Assembly (NCBI GenBank): GCA_023150295.1 | Contig: JAKLLE010000004.1 | Span: 1-64,000, forward strand | Direction: 5' to 3' | DNA length: 64,000 nt | Origin: Giesbergeria sp. | GTDB lineage: Bacteria > Pseudomonadota > Gammaproteobacteria > Burkholderiales > Burkholderiaceae_C | Notes under the pieces: model-generated | What the model saw: the letters and a program-made list of their open reading frames with translations, nothing else | What the model was told of the DNA's origin: nothing | Database searches by the model: none | In this document: in pieces, positions 28,180-35,839 of the stretch | How the letters are laid out: the number at the start of each line of letters is the position of its first letter | How positions within the stretch are numbered: position 1 is the stretch's first letter | Program-made: the position numbers and the translations under genes

Positions 28180-28575
28180 GTGAAGCTCCGCACCTTCTTC
28201 GTCGAAGACAACCCCACCATCCGCGAGAACCTGATCGGCACCCTGCAGGAGCTGGCTGCCGTGGAGCCCGTGGGCATGGCCGACAGCGAAGCCACCGCCT
28301 GCCAATGGCTGAACGCCCACGCGCCGCAATGGGACCTGGTCATCGTTGATGTGTTTCTGCGCCAAGGCACCGGCCTGGGCGTTCTCGCCGCCTGCCGCAC
28401 CCGCCTGCCGCATCAGCGCGCAGTGGTGCTGAGCAACTACGCCACGCCCGACGTGCGCCGACGCTGCGCCCAACTGGGCGCGGACGCGGTGTTCGACAAA
28501 TCGGGCGACATCGAAGCGCTGGTGGACTACTGCCGCGAACTGGCAGCACAGGTCAGTCAATCAGACGGTTCTTGA
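28180..28575 (+). CDS. stand-alone response-regulator receiver protein
   Basis: A 131-aa single-domain receiver: acidic pair in FFVEDNPTIRENLIG, phospho-acceptor Asp57 in LVIVDVFL, switch serine in VVLSNYATP and conserved lysine in FDKSGD. There is no output domain. The start is GTG at 28180. Its 3' end overlaps the convergent NarL-type regulator gene by 23 bp. It may compete for phosphate, act as an allosteric adaptor, or relay from the histidine kinase at 29251. Homologues in this family are often called CheY-like, but no chemotaxis gene is nearby. Confidence 0.85.
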   Translation: MKLRTFFVEDNPTIRENLIGTLQELAAVEPVGMADSEATACQWLNAHAPQWDLVIVDVFLRQGTGLGVLAACRTRLPHQRAVVLSNYATPDVRRRCAQLGADAVFDKSGDIEALVDYCRELAAQVSQSDGS

Positions 28576-29185
28576 GCGCGTAGTACGTCAGGTCGCTGTT
28601 GGTGGACAGGCCCATTTTCTCGAGCAGGCGCGTGCGGTAGGTGCTCACCGTCTTGACGCTCAGTGACAGCGCCTGGGCGATGTCCCCGGCCGTTTCGCCG
28701 CGCGCGAGCTTGAGGAACACCTGGAATTCGCGCTCAGAGAGCTGCTCGTGCACCGGCACGTCCTCCTTGCGGTGCAACTGCTGGGCCAGCAGGTCGGCGA
28801 CTGCGGGTGTGACGTAGCGGCGCCCCTGCGCAATGGTGCGGATGGCCTCGACAATGGTTTCGGGCTCGCATTCCTTGTTGAGGTAGCCGCTGGCACCCTG
28901 GCGGATCAGGCTGATGGCGTAGTGTTCCTCGGGGTAGCCGCTGAGCACCAGAATGCCCATGTGCGGTGCCTTGGCGCGCAACTGCGCCAGCACGTCGATC
29001 CCGCTGCGCCCCGGCATGGCCAGATCCATGACCAGCACCCGGATGTCCTGCTGGTGCACCAGGTCAATGGCCTCGCGCCCGTTGGCCGCCTCGCCCACCA
29101 CGCGCAGATCCACGTGCTCGGACAGGAACTGGCGCAGCCCCGAGCGCACAATCGCATGGTCGTCCACGATACCCACATTGATCAT
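28553..29185 (-). CDS. NarL/UvrY-type response regulator
   Basis: A 210-aa regulator with a receiver (MINVGIVDDHAIVRSGLRQFL, phospho-acceptor Asp54 in LVMDLAMPGRSGIDVL, conserved lysine in YLNKECEPE) and a LuxR-type helix-turn-helix (LSEREFQVFLKLARGETAGDIAQALSLSVKTVSTYRTRLLEKMG). It resembles the UvrY/GacA branch. It is divergent from the CHASE3 kinase (65 bp) and is presumably its partner, since that kinase belongs to the class that pairs with NarL-type regulators. Confidence 0.92.
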   Translation of the reverse strand: MINVGIVDDHAIVRSGLRQFLSEHVDLRVVGEAANGREAIDLVHQQDIRVLVMDLAMPGRSGIDVLAQLRAKAPHMGILVLSGYPEEHYAISLIRQGASGYLNKECEPETIVEAIRTIAQGRRYVTPAVADLLAQQLHRKEDVPVHEQLSEREFQVFLKLARGETAGDIAQALSLSVKTVSTYRTRLLEKMGLSTNSDLTYYALKNRLID

Positions 29186-29250
29186 CGAATCGGCTCTCCG
29201 TGCGCGCCACCGGCCCCTGCGGCAGCGCCGGGCCCATTATCCTGATTTGC

Positions 29251-30615
29251 ATGCTCCGCCCACACCGTCCCCTGCGATGGCCCCACGCCCTGCAACGCCT
29301 TGCCGTGGTACTGCCCCTGGCGGTGCTCGCGGCACTGGCGCTGGTGGGCATCAATGAGGCGGGCTACCAGCGCTCACACCAGGCATTGCAGCAACTGGCG
29401 CACAGCCAGGCCACGCATTCCAGCGTCAACCGGCTGCTGCAGGACATGCTCGACGCCGAAACCGGCCTGCGCGGCTACCTGCTCACGGGCGATGAGCGCT
29501 ACCTCGACCCCTACAAGGCCGGGATTGCCACGCTGCAGGACGACCTGCAACAGCTGCAACGCCTGGTGGCCGACACCTCCGAGGACAGGCAGCATTACGA
29601 AGCGCTCGCCCGCACCATCACCACCAAACTGTCGGAAATGGCGCTAAGCCTGGACCTGCGCCGCAAGGAACGCCAGGACGCCTGGCAGTTCGTGCTCTCC
29701 ACTGACGTGGGCAAACAGCACATGGATGCGATCCGCCTGCATGCACGCGCCCTCATCGACAGCAGCAACGCACAGGTGGCACGCGGCCAGGCGGAAATCG
29801 AACGGGCGCTGTGGGGTGCACGCCTGGCCATTGCGCTGGCGGCCGCCGTGGGCCTGCTGGCGTTTTACCGCTACCTACGCCAGACCCAGGCCCTGCAACT
29901 GGCCACCACCCGCGAACAAAAAGCCCTGGAGAGCGAGCGCGAACGCCTGGAGGCCCTGGTGCGCGCGCGCACCGCATCGCTCAGCGCGCTGGCCAACCAC
30001 CTGCAGCAGGTGCGCGAGGACGAACGCGGCCACCTGGCACGCGAGCTGCACGACGAGCTGGGCGCCCTGCTCACCGCAGCCAAGCTGGATCTGGCGCGCC
30101 TCAAGTCCCGCATCGGTACCGCCAGCCCCGAAGTGCAGGAACGCCTGCAGCACCTGGGCGCCACGCTCAACCAGGTGATTGCGCTCAAGCGCCGCATCAT
30201 CGAAGACCTGCGGCCCTCGGCACTGGCCAACCTGGGGCTGGCCACGGCACTGGAGATATTGGCGCGCGAGTTTTCGGAACGCGCGGGCCTGGCAGTGCAC
30301 GCCCGGGTGGACGAGGTGCACCTGGGCGACGCCGCACAACTGGCCGTGTACCGGCTGGTGCAGGAGTCGCTGACCAACATCGGCAAATACGCCCTGGCGC
30401 ACCAGGTGGGTGTGCGCGTGCAGCAGCAGGGAGCGCAGGTGACCGTCAGGGTGCACGACGATGGCGTGGGCTTCGACCCCACCACCCTGGGCCACGGCGG
30501 CCATGGCCTGGCCGGCATGCGCCAGCGCATCGAGGCCCTGGGCGGTCAGTGGCAGGTGCAATCCACCCCAGGCCAGGGCACGACCGTGCACGCCTGGCTG
30601 CCGACATCGGGGTAA
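29251..30615 (+). CDS. CHASE3-domain histidine kinase (NarX/DegS-type HisKA_3)
   Basis: A 454-aa membrane kinase. There is a first membrane segment at about residues 17-36, a CHASE3 sensor region at about 40-180 (DMLDAETGLRGYLLTGDERYLDPY is the signature), a second membrane segment at about 190-210 and a coiled linker. The HisKA_3 dimerisation domain has phospho-acceptor His267 in LARELHDELGALL, and the ATPase domain has HDDGVGFDP and GHGLAGMRQRIEALGG. ATG 29251 is preferred, though a GTG at 29200 is in frame. The sensor ligand is unknown. It is probably a pair with the divergent NarL-type regulator. Confidence 0.9.
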   Translation: MLRPHRPLRWPHALQRLAVVLPLAVLAALALVGINEAGYQRSHQALQQLAHSQATHSSVNRLLQDMLDAETGLRGYLLTGDERYLDPYKAGIATLQDDLQQLQRLVADTSEDRQHYEALARTITTKLSEMALSLDLRRKERQDAWQFVLSTDVGKQHMDAIRLHARALIDSSNAQVARGQAEIERALWGARLAIALAAAVGLLAFYRYLRQTQALQLATTREQKALESERERLEALVRARTASLSALANHLQQVREDERGHLARELHDELGALLTAAKLDLARLKSRIGTASPEVQERLQHLGATLNQVIALKRRIIEDLRPSALANLGLATALEILAREFSERAGLAVHARVDEVHLGDAAQLAVYRLVQESLTNIGKYALAHQVGVRVQQQGAQVTVRVHDDGVGFDPTTLGHGGHGLAGMRQRIEALGGQWQVQSTPGQGTTVHAWLPTSG

Positions 30616-30624
30616 GCTCGCGCC

Positions 30625-31704
30625 ATGCAGGTCTATCCGTGCAGCCATTGCGGCCACCTGGTGTTCTCTGACAGCATGCACTGCGTGCGCTGCGGCAGCA
30701 CGCTGGCCTTTGTGCCGGAAGCCATGGCCCTGCGCGCGCTCGAACCCGCACCAGGGAATGCCCCAGCGCTATGGCAGGAGCGCAGCCCTGCACCCGGAGC
30801 GGCACGCTACCGCCTGTGCACGCACCGCGACGACGGGGGCGGCTGCAACTTCGCCCTGCCCGCCCACAGCCCGCACCACCTGTGCCTGGCCTGCCGCCAG
30901 ACGCACATGCTGCCCGCGCTGACCGACCCCTTGCTGCGCCAGCACTGGGCACGCATCGAGGCAGCCAAGCGCCAACTGTTCTACACCCTGGCGAGCCTGG
31001 GTCTGCAAAGCACGGCCGACAACGCCGACGCGCAGGACAGCCCCCGCTACGCACTGCTGGCCGACCAACCGGGCGAGCCCACCATCCTCACCGGGCACCA
31101 GGGCGGCACCATCACGCTGAACGTGGCCGAGGCCGACGATGTGGAGCGCGCGCGCCGCCGCCTGGCCCTGCACGAGCCCTACCGCACGCTGCTGGGCCAC
31201 CTGCGACATGAATCAGGCCACTTCTACTGGGAACGGCTGGTGCAGCAAGGCGGCCGGCTGGACGCCTTTCGCGCCCTGTTTGGCGACGAGCGCCGGGACT
31301 ACGCCGCCGCGCTGTCTGCCCACTATGCAGACGGCCCACCACCCGGCTGGCAAGAACAGCATGTCAGCGCCTACGCCACCGCTCACCCCTGGGAAGACTG
31401 GGCCGAGACCTGGGCGCATTACCTGCACATGGTCGATCTGCTGGAGACCGCTTCCGCATACGACACCGCCCTGCGGGTGCCCGGCGCCGACGGCATCGTG
31501 CGCGAGCAAGTCGCCAACCCGTTCGCCCACCCCGCGCCACCGTTCGACACCCTGGTGCGCCAATGGGTGCCGCTGACGCTGCTGCTCAACAGCCTGAACC
31601 GCAGCCTGGGTCAGCCCGACGCCTACCCCTTTGCCCTGTCGGCTGGGGCATGGTGCAAGCTGCGCTTTGTGCACGACACGGTGCAGCAGGCCAGCAGCAG
31701 TTGA
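30625..31704 (+). CDS. zinc-ribbon putative metallopeptidase
   Basis: A 359-aa cytoplasmic protein of the family with an N-terminal zinc ribbon and a C-terminal metallopeptidase-like domain (formerly DUF2248). The ribbon cysteines are C6, C9, C20 and C23. The peptidase motif HESGH is at residues 195-199 in LGHLRHESGHFYWERLV, followed by HPWEDWAETWAHYLHMVD, where the distal metal ligand may lie. No signal peptide is present. It starts 9 bp after the CHASE3 kinase gene, so it is probably co-transcribed with it. Substrates are unknown; activity is inferred only from the motif. Confidence 0.82.
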   Translation: MQVYPCSHCGHLVFSDSMHCVRCGSTLAFVPEAMALRALEPAPGNAPALWQERSPAPGAARYRLCTHRDDGGGCNFALPAHSPHHLCLACRQTHMLPALTDPLLRQHWARIEAAKRQLFYTLASLGLQSTADNADAQDSPRYALLADQPGEPTILTGHQGGTITLNVAEADDVERARRRLALHEPYRTLLGHLRHESGHFYWERLVQQGGRLDAFRALFGDERRDYAAALSAHYADGPPPGWQEQHVSAYATAHPWEDWAETWAHYLHMVDLLETASAYDTALRVPGADGIVREQVANPFAHPAPPFDTLVRQWVPLTLLLNSLNRSLGQPDAYPFALSAGAWCKLRFVHDTVQQASSS

Positions 31705-31705
31705 A

Positions 31706-32206
31706 TCACGCCCGCGCTGCGCGGCCCAGCTTCTGCATCAGCCGCTCGTGGACCACGGGCGAGACGAACTGCGCCACGTCGCCGCCCAAAGTGGCAATCT
31801 CGCGCACCAGCGTGCTGCTGATGGACTGGTAGCGGCTGTCAGGGGTGAGGAACACCGTCTCCACCTGCGGCATGAGGGCGCGGTTCATGCCTGCGAGCTG
31901 GAATTCGTAGTCGAAGTCGGTGCCAGAGCGCAGCCCGCGCACCATGGCACAGGCACCGTGCGCGGCGGCAAAGGCCGTCACCAAGCCCTCGAAGGGCTCC
32001 ACCCGCACCTGCGGACAGTCGCGCAGCACCTCGCGCGCCATGTCCATGCGCTCGTCCAGACTGAACAGCGTCTTCTTGTGGTGCGCAATGGCCACGGCGA
32101 CGATCACGCCGTCAAACAGGCGGGCCGTGCGGCGCAGCAGGTCTTCATGCCCCAGGGTGATGGGGTCGAAGGTTCCGGGGTAAACAGCGAGTCGGTGGGA
32201 GGGCAT
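31706..32206 (-). CDS. coaD: phosphopantetheine adenylyltransferase (CoaD)
   Basis: A 166-aa enzyme transferring AMP to 4'-phosphopantetheine, the penultimate step of CoA synthesis. The N-terminal nucleotidyltransferase signature LAVYPGTFDPITLGHEDLLRRTARLFD, MVRGLRSGTDFDYEFQLAGMNRAL and LTPDSRYQSISSTLVREIATLGG are all present. ATG 32206 (MPSHRLAVYPG) is used. It is convergent with the metallopeptidase gene, with one base between the stop codons, and lies downstream of rsmD, the usual pairing. Confidence 0.96.
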   Translation of the reverse strand: MPSHRLAVYPGTFDPITLGHEDLLRRTARLFDGVIVAVAIAHHKKTLFSLDERMDMAREVLRDCPQVRVEPFEGLVTAFAAAHGACAMVRGLRSGTDFDYEFQLAGMNRALMPQVETVFLTPDSRYQSISSTLVREIATLGGDVAQFVSPVVHERLMQKLGRAARA

Positions 32207-32278
32207 GGTGTGCAAGGCCAAGGTGATGGGATACCCGGATTATGCAGCGGCCAACACCCCACATGGTTTGGAGAAAAA

Positions 32279-32330
32279 TAGGGCTCCAGCGCCCGTAATA
32301 CAAGCGCAAACAGCTATATTTTTTATAGCA
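32279..32330 (+). repeat. dispersed double-hairpin repeat, copy 6
   Basis: GGGCTCCAGCGCCCGTAAT, ACAAGCGCAAACAGC, TATATTTTTTATAGCA lies immediately after the rsmD stop codon (32332). It could end the rsmD transcript or shape the rsmD-coaD junction. Its minus strand is still open in the frame (AIKNIAVCACITGAGALFF) that encodes signal peptides in copies 7 and 9, but here it is attached to no gene. Confidence 0.8.
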
Positions 32331-32331
32331 C

Positions 32332-33000
32332 TCAGGACACCGTGCGCAGCAGATGCGCATGCACCGCACCGGCGCGCAGATGGCGGTGCAGCGCCAGGCC
32401 CAGGGGGGCCAGGGCCGTGTCGTCCCAGGCTTGCGAAGCTTCCAGATAGACCCAGCCCTGGGGGCCCACGGCCTGGGCGGCGGCCTGCAGGGCGGGCTGG
32501 AACAGCGCGCTGTCGAACGGTGGGTCGAGCAGCACCAGGTCCAGGCTGGCGGGGGCGCACTGGCGCAGTGCGGCCACGCCGTCGCCGCGGCGCAGCTGCA
32601 CGCTGGTGGCCTGCAGGCGCAGCACGTGCTGCTGCAGGCGCGCCAGCAGTTCACCGTCCTGCTCTACCAGCAGCACCGATGCGGCGCCGCGCGATGCGGC
32701 CTCCAGCCCCAGGGCGCCGGTGCCGGCAAAGGCGTCCAGGCAGCGCCAGCCGGTCACATCCTGGCCCAGCCAGTTGAACAGGGTTTCACGCACGCGGTCG
32801 GGCGTGGGGCGCAGGCCGGGGCGCTGGGGCACGGGCAGGCGGGTGCGCTTCCATTGCCCGCCGATGATGCGGATTTCACCTGCGCCCTGGGCGCGTGCTG
32901 GCGCGGCGGCGGGCGCGGCGCTGCGTGCCGCTGCGGTGGCGGGGGCTGCCCCCTTGCGCAGCGCGGCCTGCACCTTGGCCATGCTCAGGCGGCTGCTCAT
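32332..33000 (-). CDS. rsmD: 16S rRNA (guanine966-N2)-methyltransferase (RsmD)
   Basis: A 222-aa methyltransferase acting on small-subunit rRNA. The family core begins IRIIGGQWKRTRLPVPQRPGLRPTPDRVRETLFNWL, followed by the SAM-binding CLDAFAGTGALGLEAASRGA and the catalytic motif LVLLDPPFD. An Ala-rich, low-complexity leader of about 40 residues precedes the core; a later start inside it is possible. Its ATG overlaps the stop of the M16 peptidase gene by 4 bp. Confidence 0.94.
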   Translation of the reverse strand: MSSRLSMAKVQAALRKGAAPATAAARSAAPAAAPARAQGAGEIRIIGGQWKRTRLPVPQRPGLRPTPDRVRETLFNWLGQDVTGWRCLDAFAGTGALGLEAASRGAASVLLVEQDGELLARLQQHVLRLQATSVQLRRGDGVAALRQCAPASLDLVLLDPPFDSALFQPALQAAAQAVGPQGWVYLEASQAWDDTALAPLGLALHRHLRAGAVHAHLLRTVS

Positions 33001-34343
33001 GGCTGCGCGCCCACCACCACGGTGACCATGCGCGCAGGCTGGAGCTTGCGTGCCATGGCGGCCTTGATGTCGGCCACGGTGAGGGCTTCCACGCGGCGCG
33101 TCCAGCCGTCCAGGTAGTCCAGCGGCAGGCCGTAGGTGGCGATGTTGACCACGTTGGCCAGCAGCTTGCGGTTGCTGTCGATGCGCAGCGCAAAGCCGCC
33201 CACGAGGTTGTCCTTGGCGGCGCGCAGCTCTTCTTCGGTGGGGCCTTCGGCGACGAAGCGCTCGACCACTTCGCGCGCGACCTGTACGGCCTGCGCGGCC
33301 TGGTCGGGCCGGGTCTGCAGGTTGATGCTGAACGCGCCCGCATGCAGGCCCGGCGCAAAGCCGCTGTACACGCTGTAGCTCAGGCCGCGCTTTTCGCGCA
33401 CCTCTTCGGTCAGGCGCGAGACAAAGCCCCCGCCGCCCAGGATGTGGTTGCCCACCAGCAGCGCGATGAAGTCGGGGTCCTTGCGCGCAAAGCCGGGCTG
33501 ACCGATGTACACATGGGCCTGGGCCGAGGCAAAGGGGATGTCCTGCTGCGCAGCGGCCTTGAGCGGCTCCACCTCGGGCACGGCGGGCAGCGGGGCGCAG
33601 GGGCTGGAGGCCGGCAGGCGCGCCAGCAGCGCAGCCACCAGCAGCCGCGCCTGCGCCTTGCCCACCGCGCCCACGATGTGCACGCGGGCGCGGCATGCGT
33701 CCAGGTGCTGGGCGTGAAAGCGCTGCAGGTCGGCCACCTGGATGCGCTCCAGCGATTGCGGCGTGGGGCGCTGCCCATAGGGATGGCTGCCAAACACGGC
33801 ACTGGAAAACGCCTTGGCGGCCACGGTGCCGGGCCGGGTGTCGGCCTCGCGCAGGCTGGCGCTCCAGCGGGCGCGCTCGCGCGCCCACACCTCGGGCGGC
33901 AGGGCGGGCTCGGCCATCTGGCGCGCGGCCAGGTGCACGGCCTTGTCCAGCAAGGCGGGCTCGGTGAGCGAACGCAGCGAGAAGCTCAGGGCATCGCGCC
34001 CGGCGCTGGCCTCGAACTGCGCGCCCAGGTCGGCCCAGGCTTCGCCCAGGGCGTTTTCGTCCAGGGCGGCAAAGCCGCGCCCGGCGCGCACGCCCTTGGA
34101 CACCATGCCCGCCAGGGCCTGCGCAAGACCGGCCTGCTCGGCCGGGTCGCGCCGGGCACCGGCGTCAAAGTCGATCTGCACATCCACCATGGGGATGGCG
34201 GTGCTTTCCACCAGCCAGACGCGGGCGCCGCTGGGCTCCTGCCAGTGCTGGATGGGCAGCAGCGCCCAGGCGGATTGGGCACAAAAAAGCACACCAGCGC
34301 TTACCAATAAAGCGCGGACAGCTATTATTTTTATAGCATTCAT
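32997..34343 (-). CDS. M16-family peptidase, non-catalytic-type partner
   Basis: A 448-aa periplasmic protein of the pitrilysin/insulinase family. The signal peptide (MNAIKIIAVRALLVSAG and onward to QSAWA, residues 1-27) is encoded by repeat copy 7. The mature part has the M16 fold (VWLVESTAIPMVDVQIDFDAGARRDPAEQAGLAQALAGMV) but lacks the HxxEH zinc motif found in the upstream neighbour. It therefore resembles the inactive subunit of a paired M16B heterodimer. LTEEVREKRGLSYSVYSGF is a conserved late motif. It is translated after the catalytic partner (34378-35811) and before rsmD. Confidence 0.9.
   Translation of the reverse strand: MNAIKIIAVRALLVSAGVLFCAQSAWALLPIQHWQEPSGARVWLVESTAIPMVDVQIDFDAGARRDPAEQAGLAQALAGMVSKGVRAGRGFAALDENALGEAWADLGAQFEASAGRDALSFSLRSLTEPALLDKAVHLAARQMAEPALPPEVWARERARWSASLREADTRPGTVAAKAFSSAVFGSHPYGQRPTPQSLERIQVADLQRFHAQHLDACRARVHIVGAVGKAQARLLVAALLARLPASSPCAPLPAVPEVEPLKAAAQQDIPFASAQAHVYIGQPGFARKDPDFIALLVGNHILGGGGFVSRLTEEVREKRGLSYSVYSGFAPGLHAGAFSINLQTRPDQAAQAVQVAREVVERFVAEGPTEEELRAAKDNLVGGFALRIDSNRKLLANVVNIATYGLPLDYLDGWTRRVEALTVADIKAAMARKLQPARMVTVVVGAQP
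34291..34343 (+). repeat. dispersed double-hairpin repeat, copy 7 (inside a coding region)
   Basis: CACCAGCGCTTACCAATAA, AGCGCGGACAGC, TATTATTTTTATAGCAT. The complementary strand is translated as codons 2 to about 19 of the M16 peptidase at 32997-34343, giving the hydrophobic part of its signal peptide. Confidence 0.85.
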
Positions 34344-34377
34344 AGCAATGGTTCCAGGGTAGGCCTGAACGTGGGCA

Positions 34378-35811
34378 TCAGTGGCGGTGGGCTGCGGCGG
34401 GCGCGCTGCCGGGGCGGGCGGCGCCCGCAGGCAGGGGCTGGGGCAGCAGGGTGGCCACGGTGAGCTGGTCGTCGCCAAAGTAGCGCTGCGCCACGGCCTG
34501 CACCTGCTGCGGCGTGACGGTGCGCAACTGCGCCAGCAGGCGGTCTTCGGCGTCCAGCGGCCAGCCCTGCACCCAGTGCTGGCCCAGGCTTTGCGCCTGG
34601 CGCATGACCGAATCGCGCTCATAGACCTTGGCGGCGATCCACTGGGTCTTGACGCGCTCCAGTTCGGCCGCACTCACACCGTCGCGGGCCACGCGCGCCA
34701 GTTCGGCGCGCAGGGCGTCTTCGACCTGCCGCGCCGTCTTGCCCTGGGCCGGGACGCCGGTCAGCACAAACTGCGCAGGCCCGCGCCCCATGACGGAGGC
34801 ACCGCTGTCGGCACTGTCGGCCACGCGCTGAGCGCCCTGGGTGAGAGCGCGCTCCAGGCGTGCACCGTCGTAGCCGCTGAGCACGGCGGAGAGCACGATC
34901 AGCGCCAGCGCGTCGCGGTCTTCGGCGCTGGGGGCGTCCACCGCAGTGAGTGCGGGCACACGGAACGCCAGCGCCACATAGGCCTGCTCGGCCGGGGCCT
35001 TGACCTCGATGCGACGCAGGCCGCGCTGGGGCGGCTCGGTGCGCGGCTTGCGCGTGGGCACGGCGCGCGTGGGGATGCTGCCGTAGTACTTTTCGGCCAG
35101 CGCGCGCACCTGGGCCACATCCACGTCACCCGCCACCACCACGGCGGCGTTGCCCGGCACGTACCACTGGCGGTGGAACTGGCGCACGTCCTCGGGCGTC
35201 ATGGCGTCCAGGTCGCTCATCCAGCCGACGATGGGCCGCCGGTAGGGCGAGGCGGTGAAGGCCGCCGCGCTGAGCTGCTCCCACAGCAGGGCGCGCGGCT
35301 GGTCTTCGGTGCGCAGGCGGCGCTCTTCCTTGACGACCTCGATCTCCTTGCGGAATTCGGCGTCGGGCCATTCGTTGTGGGCAAAGCGGTCGGCCTCCAG
35401 GCGCATCACGTCTTCGAGCCGGTGCGCCGGTATCTGCTGGTAGTAGCCGGTGTAGTCCAGGCTGGTGAAGGCGTTCTCCTGCCCGCCCAGGGCCGCCACA
35501 CGGCGCGAGAACTCGCCCGGCGGCACGCTGCGCGAGCCCTTGAACATCATGTGCTCCAGCACGTGGGCCACGCCCGAGGTGCCATCGACCTCGTCCATGG
35601 AGCCCACACGCAGCCAGACCATGTGCACCGCCGTGGGCGCACGCCGGTCAGGCTGCACGATGAGCTGCATGCCGTTGGAGAGCTGGAACTGCTGCGGCCC
35701 CGCCGCTGCCTGCGCTGCGGCAGGGGTTGCGGGCGCACGCGCCGGTTGCGCCAGGGCAGCCCCGGCGACAAGACAGGCCCACAGGGCCAGGAGGGGTGTG
35801 GCGTGTTTCAT
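34378..35811 (-). CDS. M16-family zinc peptidase, catalytic
   Basis: A 477-aa periplasmic protease with signal peptide (MKHATPLLALWACLVAGAALA). The inverted zinc motif HVLEHMMFKG (HxxEH) is near residue 85, preceded by VGSMDEVDGTSG, and the distal glutamate lies in EEFRKE-like sequence EIEVVKEERR. ENAFTSLDYTGYYQQIP and VVVAGDVDVAQV are further family marks. It is the first gene after the divergent ftsY and pairs with the following M16 protein, probably as a two-gene M16B heterodimer degrading small peptides. Confidence 0.93.
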   Translation of the reverse strand: MKHATPLLALWACLVAGAALAQPARAPATPAAAQAAAGPQQFQLSNGMQLIVQPDRRAPTAVHMVWLRVGSMDEVDGTSGVAHVLEHMMFKGSRSVPPGEFSRRVAALGGQENAFTSLDYTGYYQQIPAHRLEDVMRLEADRFAHNEWPDAEFRKEIEVVKEERRLRTEDQPRALLWEQLSAAAFTASPYRRPIVGWMSDLDAMTPEDVRQFHRQWYVPGNAAVVVAGDVDVAQVRALAEKYYGSIPTRAVPTRKPRTEPPQRGLRRIEVKAPAEQAYVALAFRVPALTAVDAPSAEDRDALALIVLSAVLSGYDGARLERALTQGAQRVADSADSGASVMGRGPAQFVLTGVPAQGKTARQVEDALRAELARVARDGVSAAELERVKTQWIAAKVYERDSVMRQAQSLGQHWVQGWPLDAEDRLLAQLRTVTPQQVQAVAQRYFGDDQLTVATLLPQPLPAGAARPGSAPAAAHRH

Positions 35812-35839
35812 AGAATGCAGTGATTCTACGAACCCACCA

